Below, in pieces: positions 7,076 through 15,507 of a stretch of DNA of 64,000 bases. The translations under genes and the position numbers were made by a program. The stretch spans positions 62,001-126,000 of the forward strand of contig CAKZVT010000011.1 in NCBI GenBank assembly GCA_937922435.1, written 5' to 3'. Source of the stretch: an uncultured Prevotella sp. GTDB taxonomy: Bacteria > Bacteroidota > Bacteroidia > Bacteroidales > Bacteroidaceae. The notes beneath the pieces were generated by a model. It had not been told where the DNA came from, did not search any database, and saw only the letters and a list, made by a program, of their open reading frames with translations. Position 1 is the stretch's first letter, and each line of letters opens with the position of its first letter.

Positions 7076-8557
7076 TTACACGGTGCGTTCAAGCGTCAGC
7101 GTGTGGTCTATGCAGGGTGGAAGCTCGTCTTTGTAGTGGCTTACCATGATGAGGGTTTTGCCCGGTCGTTGGCAAAAGGCTTCTATTATGTCTGTTACCA
7201 TCTGGCGGTTGGCGTTGTCAAGGCCGTGGAACGGCTCGTCGAGGATAAGCAGTTCGGGGTCTTTTACGAACGCACGTGCCAGCAATACGAGCCGTTGCTC
7301 GCCGCTTGACAGCTTGAGAAAAGTCCTGTCGGCAAGCTCTTTTATTCCGAATATGTCCATCCATGCGCGGCACGTCTCGTTCTCTTCTTCGTTTGGTTGG
7401 GCGTAAAGCCCCACGGTGTCTTTCAGTCCGCTTGCCACCACTTTTACCGATGCAATGTCTCTGTTGTAGGCGCGGTGCATCTCGGGCGACACGTATCCGA
7501 TGCGCCGCTTTATGTCCCAAATGCTTTCACCAGTGCCGCGCTTCCGCCCGAAGAGCGTAATGTCGCAGGCGTATGCTTGCGGATTGTCGGCGCACACGAG
7601 GCTTAGCAGCGTGGATTTGCCCGCCCCGTTGGGCCCTGAAACCGCCCAATGCTCGCCCTGGCGGACTTTCCAACTAAAGTGGTCGAGTATTGTCCGCGCG
7701 CCGTAACGTATCGTGATGCCGTCCATCGCTACCACTTCGCCGTGCCAGTCTGCCGTATTATTGCATGGAAGAGTTGCCAGTAAGGCGCGTTTGTCATCGC
7801 TGAAGGCATTGCCGTAAGCCTCTTTGTGCTTGGCAAGGTATGTGCTGACGGTTTGTTTTTGGCCTACTCTCATGTCTTTGACTTCCACTACGTGAGTGAT
7901 GAAAGGAGGTATGTCGTCGGCTCTTGACAGCACGATTATCATCTGCAATGCTTTCTCTCTGGCTATTATTGTGAGCAAATCGCGTAGCTGGTTGCGCGTT
8001 TCCACGTCGAGACCGATGAACGGATTGTCCATAATCAGCACCCGCGGAGCTGCAAACAGAGCTTTGATAAGTTGAAATTTGCGAAGTTCGCCGCTTGAAA
8101 GCGATATGATATATTTGTCAAGTACATGCCCGATGTGGAACAACGAGTAAAGATGGTTCTGCAAAGTCCTACGTTCTGGAGTGTCATTGCCTGTTGAGAT
8201 AAATGCCTCTTCAAGCAGTTCACCGGCGGTTGGGGTGTCTTCGCTTATGTCGTGTTGGTTCCATCTTTGCTGCAAGTAGTATGTTCCGTCGTGTGTTCCG
8301 TAAGAATCTTTGAAGGCGATGTACTTTATATTGTCTGAAACAAGAGGCTTCAGACTGGGCGAGAAGTCGTATTCTATGCCGTTTCCGATTATGGGATGCC
8401 GTCCGGTTACAATGTCAATGAACATCGTCTTGCCGCCGCCGTTAGCTCCTATGATTGCAATGTGCTCGCCGTCACATAGTTCGAAGTTTACAGGTTCGGC
8501 CATTCTCCATCCCGGCATGCGTGTTACGCCGTTTGCAATCTTTATAATCCGTTGCAT
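7076..8557 (-). CDS. Double-NBD ABC ATPase, ModF/PhrA-like
   Basis: 493 residues with two ABC nucleotide-binding domains and no membrane segment. NBD1 has Walker A GANGGGKT (37-44), signature SLSSGE (152-157) and a Walker B ending MDNPF, with Asn178 where the catalytic Glu is expected. NBD2 has Walker A GPNGAGKS (308-315), signature KLSSGE and a canonical LILDEPF. The arrangement matches ModF (photorepair protein PhrA) proteins, whose role is poorly defined. Its start overlaps the end of ruvC by 16 bp, so the two are translationally coupled. No molybdate transporter genes are nearby, so a molybdate role is not supported. Confidence 0.85.
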   Translation of the reverse strand: MQRIIKIANGVTRMPGWRMAEPVNFELCDGEHIAIIGANGGGKTMFIDIVTGRHPIIGNGIEYDFSPSLKPLVSDNIKYIAFKDSYGTHDGTYYLQQRWNQHDISEDTPTAGELLEEAFISTGNDTPERRTLQNHLYSLFHIGHVLDKYIISLSSGELRKFQLIKALFAAPRVLIMDNPFIGLDVETRNQLRDLLTIIAREKALQMIIVLSRADDIPPFITHVVEVKDMRVGQKQTVSTYLAKHKEAYGNAFSDDKRALLATLPCNNTADWHGEVVAMDGITIRYGARTILDHFSWKVRQGEHWAVSGPNGAGKSTLLSLVCADNPQAYACDITLFGRKRGTGESIWDIKRRIGYVSPEMHRAYNRDIASVKVVASGLKDTVGLYAQPNEEENETCRAWMDIFGIKELADRTFLKLSSGEQRLVLLARAFVKDPELLILDEPFHGLDNANRQMVTDIIEAFCQRPGKTLIMVSHYKDELPPCIDHTLTLERTV

Positions 8558-9114
8558 TTAATCCTGTCTTTATTCCTGTTGACAAAGTCTTTCCAGCTGC
8601 CGTATTTCTTGTCCGTTACGGGTGTTCCGGCCTGCATGAAGTGGCAATATGCCGCCGCCAGGGCGTCGGTTGCGTCCATGAACGGGTTGATGTCCTCGTC
8701 TTTTATGTTGAGCAGGCGTTGCAACATGCCTGCCACCTGTTCTTTCGAGGCGAGTCCCTGGCCGGTGATTGCCAGCTTGATTTTCATCGGCGCGTATTCG
8801 TGTATGGGCACGTCGTGGTGTATTGCCGCGGCAATGGCTACGCCTTGGGCGCGTCCGAGCTTCAGCATCGACTGTATGTTCTTGCCGAAGAAAGGCGCTT
8901 CTATCGCCATTTCGTCAGGCAAAAACTCCTCAATCAGGCTGGTTACACGTTCGAAGATACGGCCCAATCTAAGGTAAGGGTCGTGCATCTTGCGCATGTC
9001 TATTACACCCATTGCCATCATGGAAGCCTTGTTCCCCCGTACTTTAAGCAGTCCGTAGCCCATCACATTGGTGCCAGGGTCGATGCCCATTATTATTTTT
9101 TCGGTCATTGCCAT
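8542..9114 (-). CDS. ruvC: Crossover junction endodeoxyribonuclease RuvC
   Basis: 190-residue Holliday-junction resolvase acting with RuvAB in homologous recombination. The RNase H-like fold begins MGIDPGTNVMGYG, with the first catalytic acid at Asp12. MAIEAPFFGKN carries the second acid, and DATDALAAAYCH holds the C-terminal pair. Length is normal for the family plus a short C-terminal extension. The gene overlaps the downstream ABC ATPase by 16 bp and the upstream metallo-hydrolase by 10 bp, giving a three-gene coupled unit. A second ATG two codons in is an alternative start. Confidence 0.96.
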   Translation of the reverse strand: MAMTEKIIMGIDPGTNVMGYGLLKVRGNKASMMAMGVIDMRKMHDPYLRLGRIFERVTSLIEEFLPDEMAIEAPFFGKNIQSMLKLGRAQGVAIAAAIHHDVPIHEYAPMKIKLAITGQGLASKEQVAGMLQRLLNIKDEDINPFMDATDALAAAYCHFMQAGTPVTDKKYGSWKDFVNRNKDRIKCNGL

Positions 9115-9767
9115 CCTCCCTTTGCGTTGAGGTATGGGTTGTGCGCCAGTTCGTCTTCCATCGTTGTGCGTCCTCCGTGGCCCGGAAGTATTACCGTTTC
9201 ACTGGGCAGTGCTTGTGCGATTTGTTGCAGGCTGCGCATGATTTCGTCGAAATCGCCGAGTTCAAGGTCGGTGCGTCCTATGCTCATCTGGAACAAAGTA
9301 TCTCCAGAAAAGGCCAGTCCTTCTTCCTTACAATAAAGGAACACAGAGCCGGGCGTATGTCCGGGCGTGCCTATAATGGTAAAGGTGTGGTTGCCGAAAG
9401 TCACCTTTCCGCCGTCTTCAAGATGCTTGCCTACACTTGGAAAGTCGTTGCCGCAATCTACACCGATGAACGCTTGGGCCTGTGCTCCAAGCTTGTTCAT
9501 GAGCGGTTGGTCGCATTTGTGTACTTCCGGACGTAGTCCGAATGTGTCGAATACGAACTTGTCGCCGAAGTTATGGTCGATGTGTCCGTGCGTACATAGC
9601 AGGTGTTTGGGCACAAGTCCGTTGGCTTCCACATAATCGGATATCGCCTTTTTCTCTTCGTCAAAGAACGCTCCGCAGTCAATAATGACACATTCTTTCG
9701 TGTTGTCGCTGACTACGTAGCAGTTCTCTTGGAACATGTTGCAGACAAACCTTTGTACTTTCAGCAT
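9105..9767 (-). CDS. Metallo-beta-lactamase-fold hydrolase (glyoxalase II-like)
   Basis: 220 residues. The metal-binding motif THGHIDH, GHTPGS and SGDTLF are present, followed by a late GHGGRT histidine. These are typical of the hydroxyacylglutathione hydrolase-like subgroup that binds two metals. The C-terminal glutathione-binding domain of true GloB is absent, so the substrate is unknown and a thioester or lactone is plausible. It is the first gene of the overlapping unit with ruvC and the ABC ATPase. The start at 9767 gives the family-typical MLKVQRFVCNMFQENCYVV opening. Confidence 0.88.
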   Translation of the reverse strand: MLKVQRFVCNMFQENCYVVSDNTKECVIIDCGAFFDEEKKAISDYVEANGLVPKHLLCTHGHIDHNFGDKFVFDTFGLRPEVHKCDQPLMNKLGAQAQAFIGVDCGNDFPSVGKHLEDGGKVTFGNHTFTIIGTPGHTPGSVFLYCKEEGLAFSGDTLFQMSIGRTDLELGDFDEIMRSLQQIAQALPSETVILPGHGGRTTMEDELAHNPYLNAKGGWQ

Positions 9768-9784
9768 ATTGTTTTGGGTTATAT

Positions 9785-9945
9785 GGTTATTGGGTTGTAA
9801 GGTCTTGCGGCTTTAGGGTTATACGGTTATAAGGTTGTAGGGTTATAGGGAGCTGCGGTTTTGTTGCCTTTTTCCGTAATGATGCAACCATACAACCTTA
9901 TAACCCCATAACCCTAAAACCGCAAAACCTTACAACCCTAAATAA
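9785..9945. repeat. GGTTATAAGGTTGTAGGG word inverted repeat between the MBL-fold gene and rsmG
   Basis: The arms 9792-9839 and 9891-9938 are reverse complements over about 48 bp with roughly five mismatches. Each arm is a string of 7-8 bp words such as GGTTATA, GGTTGTA and AGGGTTAT. It fills the gap between rsmG (stop 9930, inside the right arm) and the MBL-fold gene start (9767). The right arm therefore overlaps the last codons of rsmG. Confidence 0.8.
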
Positions 9946-10550
9946 ATAAGATACTTTTGCTTAAACCATTCTTCGTCGAACATGCTGCTGATTTCAGTCA
10001 CGTCGGCAATGTGTTTGAATGGTCTTATCTCCTCGTCTATGTTTCCTCCCTTCAGGCAAAGCAGGCCGTTGGGCAGCGAGTTGCGCTGTTGCTTGCCTAT
10101 GTTTTTCTTTACAAGCCTTGCAAGGTCGGGTAGGGGCATGACCGCGCGGCTTACTACGAAGTCGTATTTCCCCGTCTCGTTCTCACCCCTTATTTGCTCG
10201 GCCTCGCAGTTTTCAAGGCCGATGGCTTTTGCAACTTCTTTTACAACGAGTATTTTCTTACCCGTACCGTCAATCAGTTTGAAGCTGCTTTCGGGAAACA
10301 TTATGGCAAGCGGTATGCCCGGGAAGCCTCCGCCGGTCCCAAGGTCGAGCACTTTTGTCCCCGGCCTGAACTTCACAGCCTTGGCTATTGCGAGCGAATG
10401 GAGCACGTGGTGCTCGTAAAGCGAGTCGATGTCTTTTCTCGATATTACATTGATTTTGCTGTTCCAGTCGCGGTATAAACCGTCCAATGCGGTGAATTGG
10501 CTGCGTTGCTTTTCCGTCAAGTCGGGAAAATATTTTAATATTATGTCCAT
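9930..10550 (-). CDS. rsmG: 16S rRNA (guanine527-N7)-methyltransferase
   Basis: 206-residue SAM-dependent methyltransferase (GidB) that modifies G527 of 16S rRNA. The sequence DIILKYFPDLTEKQRSQF opens the family domain, followed by the SAM loop VLDLGTGGGFPGIPLAI and SRAVMPLPDL. The ATG at 10550 gives the usual N-terminus. An upstream in-frame ATG at 10691 would add 47 residues reading through the intergenic hairpin and is rejected. The last residues overlap an intergenic inverted repeat. Confidence 0.95.
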   Translation of the reverse strand: MDIILKYFPDLTEKQRSQFTALDGLYRDWNSKINVISRKDIDSLYEHHVLHSLAIAKAVKFRPGTKVLDLGTGGGFPGIPLAIMFPESSFKLIDGTGKKILVVKEVAKAIGLENCEAEQIRGENETGKYDFVVSRAVMPLPDLARLVKKNIGKQQRNSLPNGLLCLKGGNIDEEIRPFKHIADVTEISSMFDEEWFKQKYLIYLGL

Positions 10551-10563
10551 ATATTGTATGAAA

Positions 10564-10705
10564 ATGGCAAGTAGGCAAGTAGGCAAGTGGTTGTATTCAA
10601 GTATTTTTAATCCTTTACCTGAACAAAGGGCAGACAGGCTGCAAGCTACGGTGAAGTGATGGTATGCTGTAACATCACGACCAGCTTGCAACTTGTCTGC
10701 CCGTC
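10564..10705. repeat. GCAAGTAG tandem words plus GGGCAGACA...TGTCTGCCC inverted repeat
   Basis: Between the DUF3298 gene and rsmG, GCAAGTAG-type words repeat in tandem (about 10567-10590). Further along, 10628-10647 and 10683-10702 are inverted copies (18 of 20 bp) with an inner GTGATG/CATCAC stem. This is probably a transcript-end hairpin of the DUF3298 gene. Confidence 0.75.
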
Positions 10706-10721
10706 GTTGGGAAACTGCCAG

Positions 10722-11540
10722 TTATTTCTTCAACAGGCGTTCCATGTCTCTGTTCTTTATGGCCACCCTGATTTCGCCTTCGGCGTGGCTGGCAATCTCG
10801 TCAGGAGAATAGATGAATGTGATGTCGTCTGTCCCAATGATGAAATTGTCTGGAGCATATACGTCTATGCCCGAGAATATGGTCTTGCCGTGAAGTCCCT
10901 CAAGGTCTTTAACCTCATACTTTTCACACAGCGCCTTGACTATGAGGTCGTTCAATTCCTGCTCGTATCCTGGCACGAACAGGTCTTTGAGCGATACAAT
11001 CTTGCCTGTGGACGCGTCTATATTCCTTGCCACGACGACTGAACTTCCGTGTGCGCCGCCGCCGTACATGTAGACGTTGGCAATGTAAGTGAAGTATTTG
11101 TCGTTGTCGTCAAGCACGTATGTCTTTACTATGTATTCACAGTTCAACGATGCGGCAGGTTCGCCCAATGCCTTGTACATTTCGCCGTAGTCCTTCTTGT
11201 ATTCTGCGAGGTAGCGTTTAACAAACGAGTCAACGGCCACTTTAGGGGTTATTTTTTCCGACGTTATGGAGAAGTAGTCGGGGCTAAGTACGCCGGAGCG
11301 TATAATCGAGTCGTTTATCAGTTCCGCGTTCTTTCCCTTTGCGTATGTCAGGCACAGGCTGACGTGGCATCTCGGGCCGGCTGTGTCTTCGGTTAGCGAC
11401 AGGGTTGAATCCACCTTGATGCTGTCGAATGTAAGGCTGTCGTTGGCTTCTCCGCCTTTGCCTGCATTGCCACCGCAAGAGGCGGTGAACATCGCTGCCG
11501 CCAACAGTATGGCGGGCGCTGAGATAAATTTCTTCTTCAT
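10722..11540 (-). CDS. DUF3298/RsiV-like lipoprotein
   Basis: 272 residues. The signal peptide ends in a TASC lipobox, then a low-complexity Gly/Asp/Ser linker. A DUF4163-type N-terminal half and a C-terminal DUF3298 domain follow, with the hallmark YMYGGGAHGSS and the final FIYSPDEIASHAEGE segment. RsiV of Bacillus carries the same domain pair and binds lysozyme; that function cannot be assumed here. The ATG at 11540 is chosen because an upstream in-frame ATG (11633) lies at or before the promoter boxes and lacks signal-peptide character. It appears monocistronic, with hairpin repeats downstream. Confidence 0.85.
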   Translation of the reverse strand: MKKKFISAPAILLAAAMFTASCGGNAGKGGEANDSLTFDSIKVDSTLSLTEDTAGPRCHVSLCLTYAKGKNAELINDSIIRSGVLSPDYFSITSEKITPKVAVDSFVKRYLAEYKKDYGEMYKALGEPAASLNCEYIVKTYVLDDNDKYFTYIANVYMYGGGAHGSSVVVARNIDASTGKIVSLKDLFVPGYEQELNDLIVKALCEKYEVKDLEGLHGKTIFSGIDVYAPDNFIIGTDDITFIYSPDEIASHAEGEIRVAIKNRDMERLLKK

Positions 11541-11630
11541 AATCAATACTTGTGTCGTTAATGTTAATGTGGAAGGGGTGCGCCTATGTCTTAGTGGCGA
11601 ATCTCCTTGCACGGTTAATCTATCATTTTG

Positions 11631-11659
11631 CAAAGATAATATAAAAAACTGACATCAAA
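11631..11659 (-). promoter_or_regulatory. Promoter of the DUF3298 lipoprotein gene
   Basis: On the minus strand, -7 TATCTTTG (plus 11631-11638) and -33 TTTG (plus 11656-11659) are 17 bp apart, about 90 bp upstream of the start at 11540. Confidence 0.6.
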
Positions 11660-11781
11660 GGGAAATCGTCTATTTTATGACTTAAAATCTGCTATCCTGT
11701 ATGTTTTTGATGTATGTCGGCCGTCTTTTTCCGGCGTAAAGTGTTATAGGTTTGCAAAGTGTTGATATTCAGTAAGTTTCC

Positions 11782-11869
11782 AATATGCGGTCTTTTGCGT
11801 TATAAAAGACCGCATATTGCATTCCAAAAGACGGCCTTTTACGGTGCAAAAGGCCGCATGTTGGAAAAT
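11782..11869. repeat. 22-bp phased palindromic array, four units, in a divergent intergenic region
   Basis: Units begin at 11782, 11804, 11826 and 11848, exactly 22 bp apart. ATGCGGTCTTTT in unit 1 pairs with AAAAGACCGCAT in unit 2, and unit 3 contains the palindrome-like AAAAGACGGCCTTTT. The region (11541-12084) separates two divergent genes, so the array is not at a gene 3' end. The rest of the region holds only the two promoters. Confidence 0.85.
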
Positions 11870-11946
11870 GATGTGTTGCCGACGGCACAGCCATAAGGTT
11901 ATAAAGTCCGTAATGGAGGTATAAATTTATGAAAACGGTCGTTATA

Positions 11947-11978
11947 TTGTGTTATGTTTTATAAAATGATTACTTTTG
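11947..11978 (+). promoter_or_regulatory. Promoter of the HAD phosphatase gene
   Basis: TTG (11947-11949) and TACTTTTG (11971-11978) with 21-bp spacing match the -33/-7 consensus. The predicted leader before the ATG at 12085 is about 100 nt. Confidence 0.6.
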
Positions 11979-12084
11979 CAGCGCAATTCAAAATAAGGCT
12001 TGCCAGGATGCCGCTTTGTTACGTCCATGCCGTTGGGCATTACGGAGAAAGTTGTTTTACGTCCTGTTGCCGGCATTTAATGAT

Positions 12085-12738
12085 ATGATTGAAAAAAGGA
12101 TAATACGCGCGGCGTTGTTCGATTTGGACGGCGTCGTATTCGACACCGAGAGCCAGTACACCGTGTTCTGGGGAGAGCAGTTCAGGCTTTACCACCCCGA
12201 CAAACCCGGACTTGAGCATAAAATCAAGGGGCAGACGCTGGTGCAGATTTTTGATGCCTGGTTCTCGGACATGAAGGACGAGCAGCCAAAGATTGTAGCT
12301 CGCATTGACGAGTTCGAGCGCAACATGAAGTTTGAGTACGTCCGTGGTTTCACAGAGTTTGTTTCCGACCTGCGTCGCAACGGCGTTAAGACGGCTGTTG
12401 TGACAAGTTCCAATCTTGCGAAGATGCAGTTGGTCTATGCTTCTCATCCCGAGTTCAAGGCCATGTTCGACGCGGTGCTTACGTCGGAAGACTTCGAGCG
12501 CAGCAAGCCCGACCCCGACTGCTATCTCAAAGGTGCGGCACTGTTCGGTGCGGAGCGCGGCGATTGCGTAGTGTTCGAGGACAGTTTCAACGGGCTGAAG
12601 GCGGGGCGTGCGGCCGGTATGGCCGTTGTCGGGCTATCAACAACCAACCAGCCCGATGCCATCCGTCAGTATAGCGACCGCGTAATCCCCGACTTTGCCG
12701 GTCTTGATTATAGCAAGTTGTGCTCAATGTTGCAATAA
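12085..12738 (+). CDS. HAD-superfamily phosphatase, beta-phosphoglucomutase/phosphatase subgroup
   Basis: 217 residues. HAD motif I is FDLDGVVFDTES, motif II is VVTSS (Ser), and motifs III/IV are KPDPDCY and VFEDSFNGLKAG. The small helical cap after motif I (subclass IA) fits phosphoglycolate phosphatase or beta-phosphoglucomutase-like enzymes; the substrate cannot be told. The ATG at 12085 gives the standard short lead-in before motif I; an in-frame upstream ATG at 12016 adds 23 unlikely residues. It stands alone between a divergent repeat region and panB. Confidence 0.88.
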   Translation: MIEKRIIRAALFDLDGVVFDTESQYTVFWGEQFRLYHPDKPGLEHKIKGQTLVQIFDAWFSDMKDEQPKIVARIDEFERNMKFEYVRGFTEFVSDLRRNGVKTAVVTSSNLAKMQLVYASHPEFKAMFDAVLTSEDFERSKPDPDCYLKGAALFGAERGDCVVFEDSFNGLKAGRAAGMAVVGLSTTNQPDAIRQYSDRVIPDFAGLDYSKLCSMLQ

Positions 12739-12837
12739 ACTATTGATTTGCAGATAGTTGTCAATATGAGTTAATGTATTGTTATAGGTTGTTTTTTGAC
12801 AAATTTGTTTCAATAATAAATAAAAATTATTAGTAAA

Positions 12838-13659
12838 ATGTCAGGATATTTAGTAAGCGATACGCGTAAAGTCACCACACACAGGTTTATCGAAATGAAG
12901 CAGCGTGGCGAAAAAATCTCCATGCTCACGTCATATGATTTCACTACGGCAGGCATTGTCGATGGCGCAGGAGTTGACGGAATATTGGTCGGCGACTCGG
13001 CATCCAACGTCATGGTGGGCAACACCACTACGTTGCCTATGACCGTAGACCAGATGATTTACCATGCAAGGGCGGTGGTAAACGGTGTCAAGCGCGCCCT
13101 CGTGGTGTGCGACATGCCTTTCGGCAGCTACCAGGTTGACCGCAAGGAGGGTGTCAAGAACGCCATACGCATAATGAAAGAAAGCGGATGCGACGCGCTC
13201 AAGCTCGAGGGCGGAGAGGAAATAATAAATACCATAAAGGGCATACTCGATGCCGGAATACCCGTAATGGGCCATCTCGGGCTTACTCCGCAGAGCATCA
13301 ACAAGTTTGGAACTTACGCCGTGCGTGCCAAAGAAGAGGCCGAGGCGGAGAAACTGTTGGCCGACGCAAGGCTGTTGAGTGAGACGGGATGCTTCAGCGT
13401 TGTGCTTGAGAAAGTGCCTGCGGCTCTTGCAGCCGAGGTGTCGAAAGCCATAGCCGTACCTACAATCGGCATTGGCGCAGGTGCCGGTACTGACGGCCAG
13501 ATACTTGTGGTCGCCGACATGCTCGGCATGACAAAGGGTTTCAACCCACGCTTCTTGCGCCGTTATGCCGACCTTAACACGGTAATGACCGATGCCATCG
13601 GGCAGTATGTGGCCGATGTGAAGGACGGAGCTTTCCCCAACGCTAACGAGTCTTATTGA
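12838..13659 (+). CDS. panB: 3-methyl-2-oxobutanoate hydroxymethyltransferase
   Basis: 273 residues. It makes ketopantoate from 2-oxoisovalerate and methylene-tetrahydrofolate, the first committed step of pantothenate and CoA synthesis. Family motifs are MLTSYDFTTAGIVDGAGVDGILVGDSA-type N-terminal strand (metal-binding Asp), MPFGSY, KLEGG and GHLGLTPQ. The C-terminal IGIGAGAGTDGQILVVADMLG stretch is also typical. Its stop codon overlaps the start of the MFS gene (TGATG), so the pair is translationally coupled. No panC or panD is in the window. Confidence 0.97.
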   Translation: MSGYLVSDTRKVTTHRFIEMKQRGEKISMLTSYDFTTAGIVDGAGVDGILVGDSASNVMVGNTTTLPMTVDQMIYHARAVVNGVKRALVVCDMPFGSYQVDRKEGVKNAIRIMKESGCDALKLEGGEEIINTIKGILDAGIPVMGHLGLTPQSINKFGTYAVRAKEEAEAEKLLADARLLSETGCFSVVLEKVPAALAAEVSKAIAVPTIGIGAGAGTDGQILVVADMLGMTKGFNPRFLRRYADLNTVMTDAIGQYVADVKDGAFPNANESY

Positions 13660-14840
13660 TGGATACGCAGAACACTCCAGTCCACGCAGGGTTGTGGCAC
13701 AGGGACTTTTGGTTGTTGGCTTTGGCCTGCCTGTTGCTGACTACGGCCATGTATCTGCCTCTGCCGTTGCTGCCTGCGTGGATGATGCAGGTGTGCGGAT
13801 GTACACCGGTTGAAGCGGCGGTATGTGTTGGGTTGCCAGGTGCGGCCGCGTTCCTGCTGGGATGTTTCTGCTCATACCTTGTACAGCGGTATCGGCGCAA
13901 TCATGTTTGCGTTTATTCACTGTTTGCCATTGCCATGTGTTTCTATTGTCTCCAGTTCATTCATCGTGGAGTGGGGACGGCTCTGGGGGCGTTCGGCTTT
14001 GTCGCTGTTGTGAGGCTGGTGCAAGGCGCTATGTTCGGTCTGGCGCAGATGGTGCTGTCGAGCACGCTTGTCATCGACTCGTGCGAGTCGTCAAAGCGCA
14101 CGGAGGCCAATTACTCTGCGGCTTGGTTCACCCGGCTTGCACTGTCGTTCGGCCCTATGCTGGCACTTGCGTTGCTGCCTGTTATGGATTTCGGCAGCGT
14201 GATGGTTGTCGGGGCCATGCTGTGCATTTTGGCGGTTATCCTCATATCTGCTGTGAAATTCCCTTTCAAAGCTCCTGAGGACATTGTGCGTCATGTGTCG
14301 GCCGACCGCTTCTTCCTGTCGCAGGGCAAGTGGCTTTTTGTCAATTTGCTGTTTGTTTCGGCTGCCGTAGGGCTGATTTTCACAGTAAATGACACGGTGT
14401 ATTTTTACGGTATGCTGTTTGTCGGATTTGTTTTTTCCCTGTTGGCCGCCCGTTTTGTGTTTGCCGATGCCGAACTGAAGAGCGAGGCTGTTACAGGCAT
14501 GGCGCTCATGATAGCCGCTTTGCTTGTGATGCTGGCTGGCGATGACGGCACGGCCTCGTCGCTTGTGCCGGTGCTTATAGGCTGCGGTGTGGGGGTTGTC
14601 GGCTCGCGCTTCCTGCTGTTTTTCATAAAACTTAGTCCGCATTGCAGGCGTGGCACGTCACAAAGTACGTATTTCCTGGCTTGTGAGTCAGGTCTGTCGG
14701 CAGGACTTTTCTTGGGTTATGCGTTCTTCTATGGCGACAGTCATGGCGCGACGGTATTGTCGCTGATGTTGTGCTGTACAGCTTTGCTTATGTATCTGGC
14801 GTTCACTCACAGGTGGTATGTGAAGCATAAGAACAGGTGA
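13659..14840 (+). CDS. Major facilitator superfamily transporter
   Basis: 393 residues with about 12 hydrophobic segments and charged loops such as VQRYRRNH between helices 2 and 3, consistent with an MFS permease. The substrate is unknown. Its start overlaps the panB stop by one base (TGATG), which implies coupled translation. Export or uptake of a pantothenate-pathway compound is possible, but that is inference from position alone. A TTG three bases earlier is in frame but less likely than the ATG. Confidence 0.8.
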   Translation: MDTQNTPVHAGLWHRDFWLLALACLLLTTAMYLPLPLLPAWMMQVCGCTPVEAAVCVGLPGAAAFLLGCFCSYLVQRYRRNHVCVYSLFAIAMCFYCLQFIHRGVGTALGAFGFVAVVRLVQGAMFGLAQMVLSSTLVIDSCESSKRTEANYSAAWFTRLALSFGPMLALALLPVMDFGSVMVVGAMLCILAVILISAVKFPFKAPEDIVRHVSADRFFLSQGKWLFVNLLFVSAAVGLIFTVNDTVYFYGMLFVGFVFSLLAARFVFADAELKSEAVTGMALMIAALLVMLAGDDGTASSLVPVLIGCGVGVVGSRFLLFFIKLSPHCRRGTSQSTYFLACESGLSAGLFLGYAFFYGDSHGATVLSLMLCCTALLMYLAFTHRWYVKHKNR

Positions 14841-14904
14841 AAAACTGATGAATAAAGCTTGATTGCCAACCTTCTGGCTTACAGGCAGTTGCCGGCTGTC
14901 TTGC

Positions 14905-14992
14905 GATATGTGCCCTTTTGCATTGCGAAAGGGCACATATCGTATTGCAAAAGGGCATCTTTTACATGCCGAAAGACGACCTTTTGTATTTA
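14905..14992. repeat. 22-bp phased palindromic array, four units
   Basis: Units begin at 14905, 14927, 14949 and 14971. GATATGTGCCCTTTT of unit 1 pairs with GAAAGGGCACATATC of unit 2, forming a long stem. The array lies in the 340-bp gap between two plus-strand genes (14841-15180), upstream of the DUF4491 promoter. Nothing else is recognised in this gap. Confidence 0.85.
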
Positions 14993-15113
14993 CGTTGGTT
15001 GTGTGGCGGCTGTTGTCGGCAATGGCATGCAATGCCGTTATGTTTCAATATGCGAATAATATGTTTCAAATCCGATTGATTTCCCAAGGCACGTCCTATT
15101 TACTCCGATTTGC

Positions 15114-15145
15114 TTTGCATGGATAAGAAAATATTATTATATTTG
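15114..15145 (+). promoter_or_regulatory. Promoter of DUF4491-rlmH
   Basis: TTTG (15114-15117) and TATATTTG (15138-15145), spacing 20 bp: a near-perfect Bacteroidetes promoter 36 bp before the DUF4491 start. Confidence 0.75.
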
Positions 15146-15180
15146 CAGTCAATAAACGTCTCTTAAGTTAAAGAAAAACA

Positions 15181-15486
15181 ATGATGCTGCATTTTACGGG
15201 AATAGTCATCGCCATATCATGTTTCCTGATAATAGGGTTGTTCCATCCGATAGTGATAAAGACAGAATATTACACAGGTACAAAATATTGGTGGACGTTC
15301 CTTGTTGCAGGTTTGGCGTGTGTCGTGGCAGCCTTGTTCATTGCCAATCCCTTGGTGTCGGCGGTGCTCGGCATATTCGGCGCTTCATGTCTGTGGTCGA
15401 TAAAGGAACTGTTTGAACAGCGCGACAGGGTTAAGAAAGGGTGGTTTCCGATGAATCCGAAGCGCAGGGACGAGTATCAGGCATGA
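15181..15486 (+). CDS. DUF4491 small membrane protein
   Basis: 101 residues with three predicted membrane helices (about 5-25, 35-55, 58-78) and a basic C-terminus rich in Lys/Arg/Asp (VKKGWFPMNPKRRDEY). The arrangement and the IGLFHPIVIKTEYY motif match the DUF4491 family of Bacteroidales inner-membrane proteins, whose function is unknown. It begins a two-gene unit with rlmH 21 bp downstream and has its own consensus promoter. Confidence 0.85.
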   Translation: MMLHFTGIVIAISCFLIIGLFHPIVIKTEYYTGTKYWWTFLVAGLACVVAALFIANPLVSAVLGIFGASCLWSIKELFEQRDRVKKGWFPMNPKRRDEYQA

Positions 15487-15507
15487 ACACATATAACCTG
15501 AAAACGT

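Noticed and set aside
10551..10691. Longer rsmG start at 10691
   Set aside because: The added 47 residues are encoded by an intergenic hairpin and do not resemble the RsmG N-terminus.
11782..11869. 22-bp arrays as CRISPR
   Set aside because: There are no constant repeats with unique spacers; units are contiguous, diverged and palindromic, and no cas genes are nearby.
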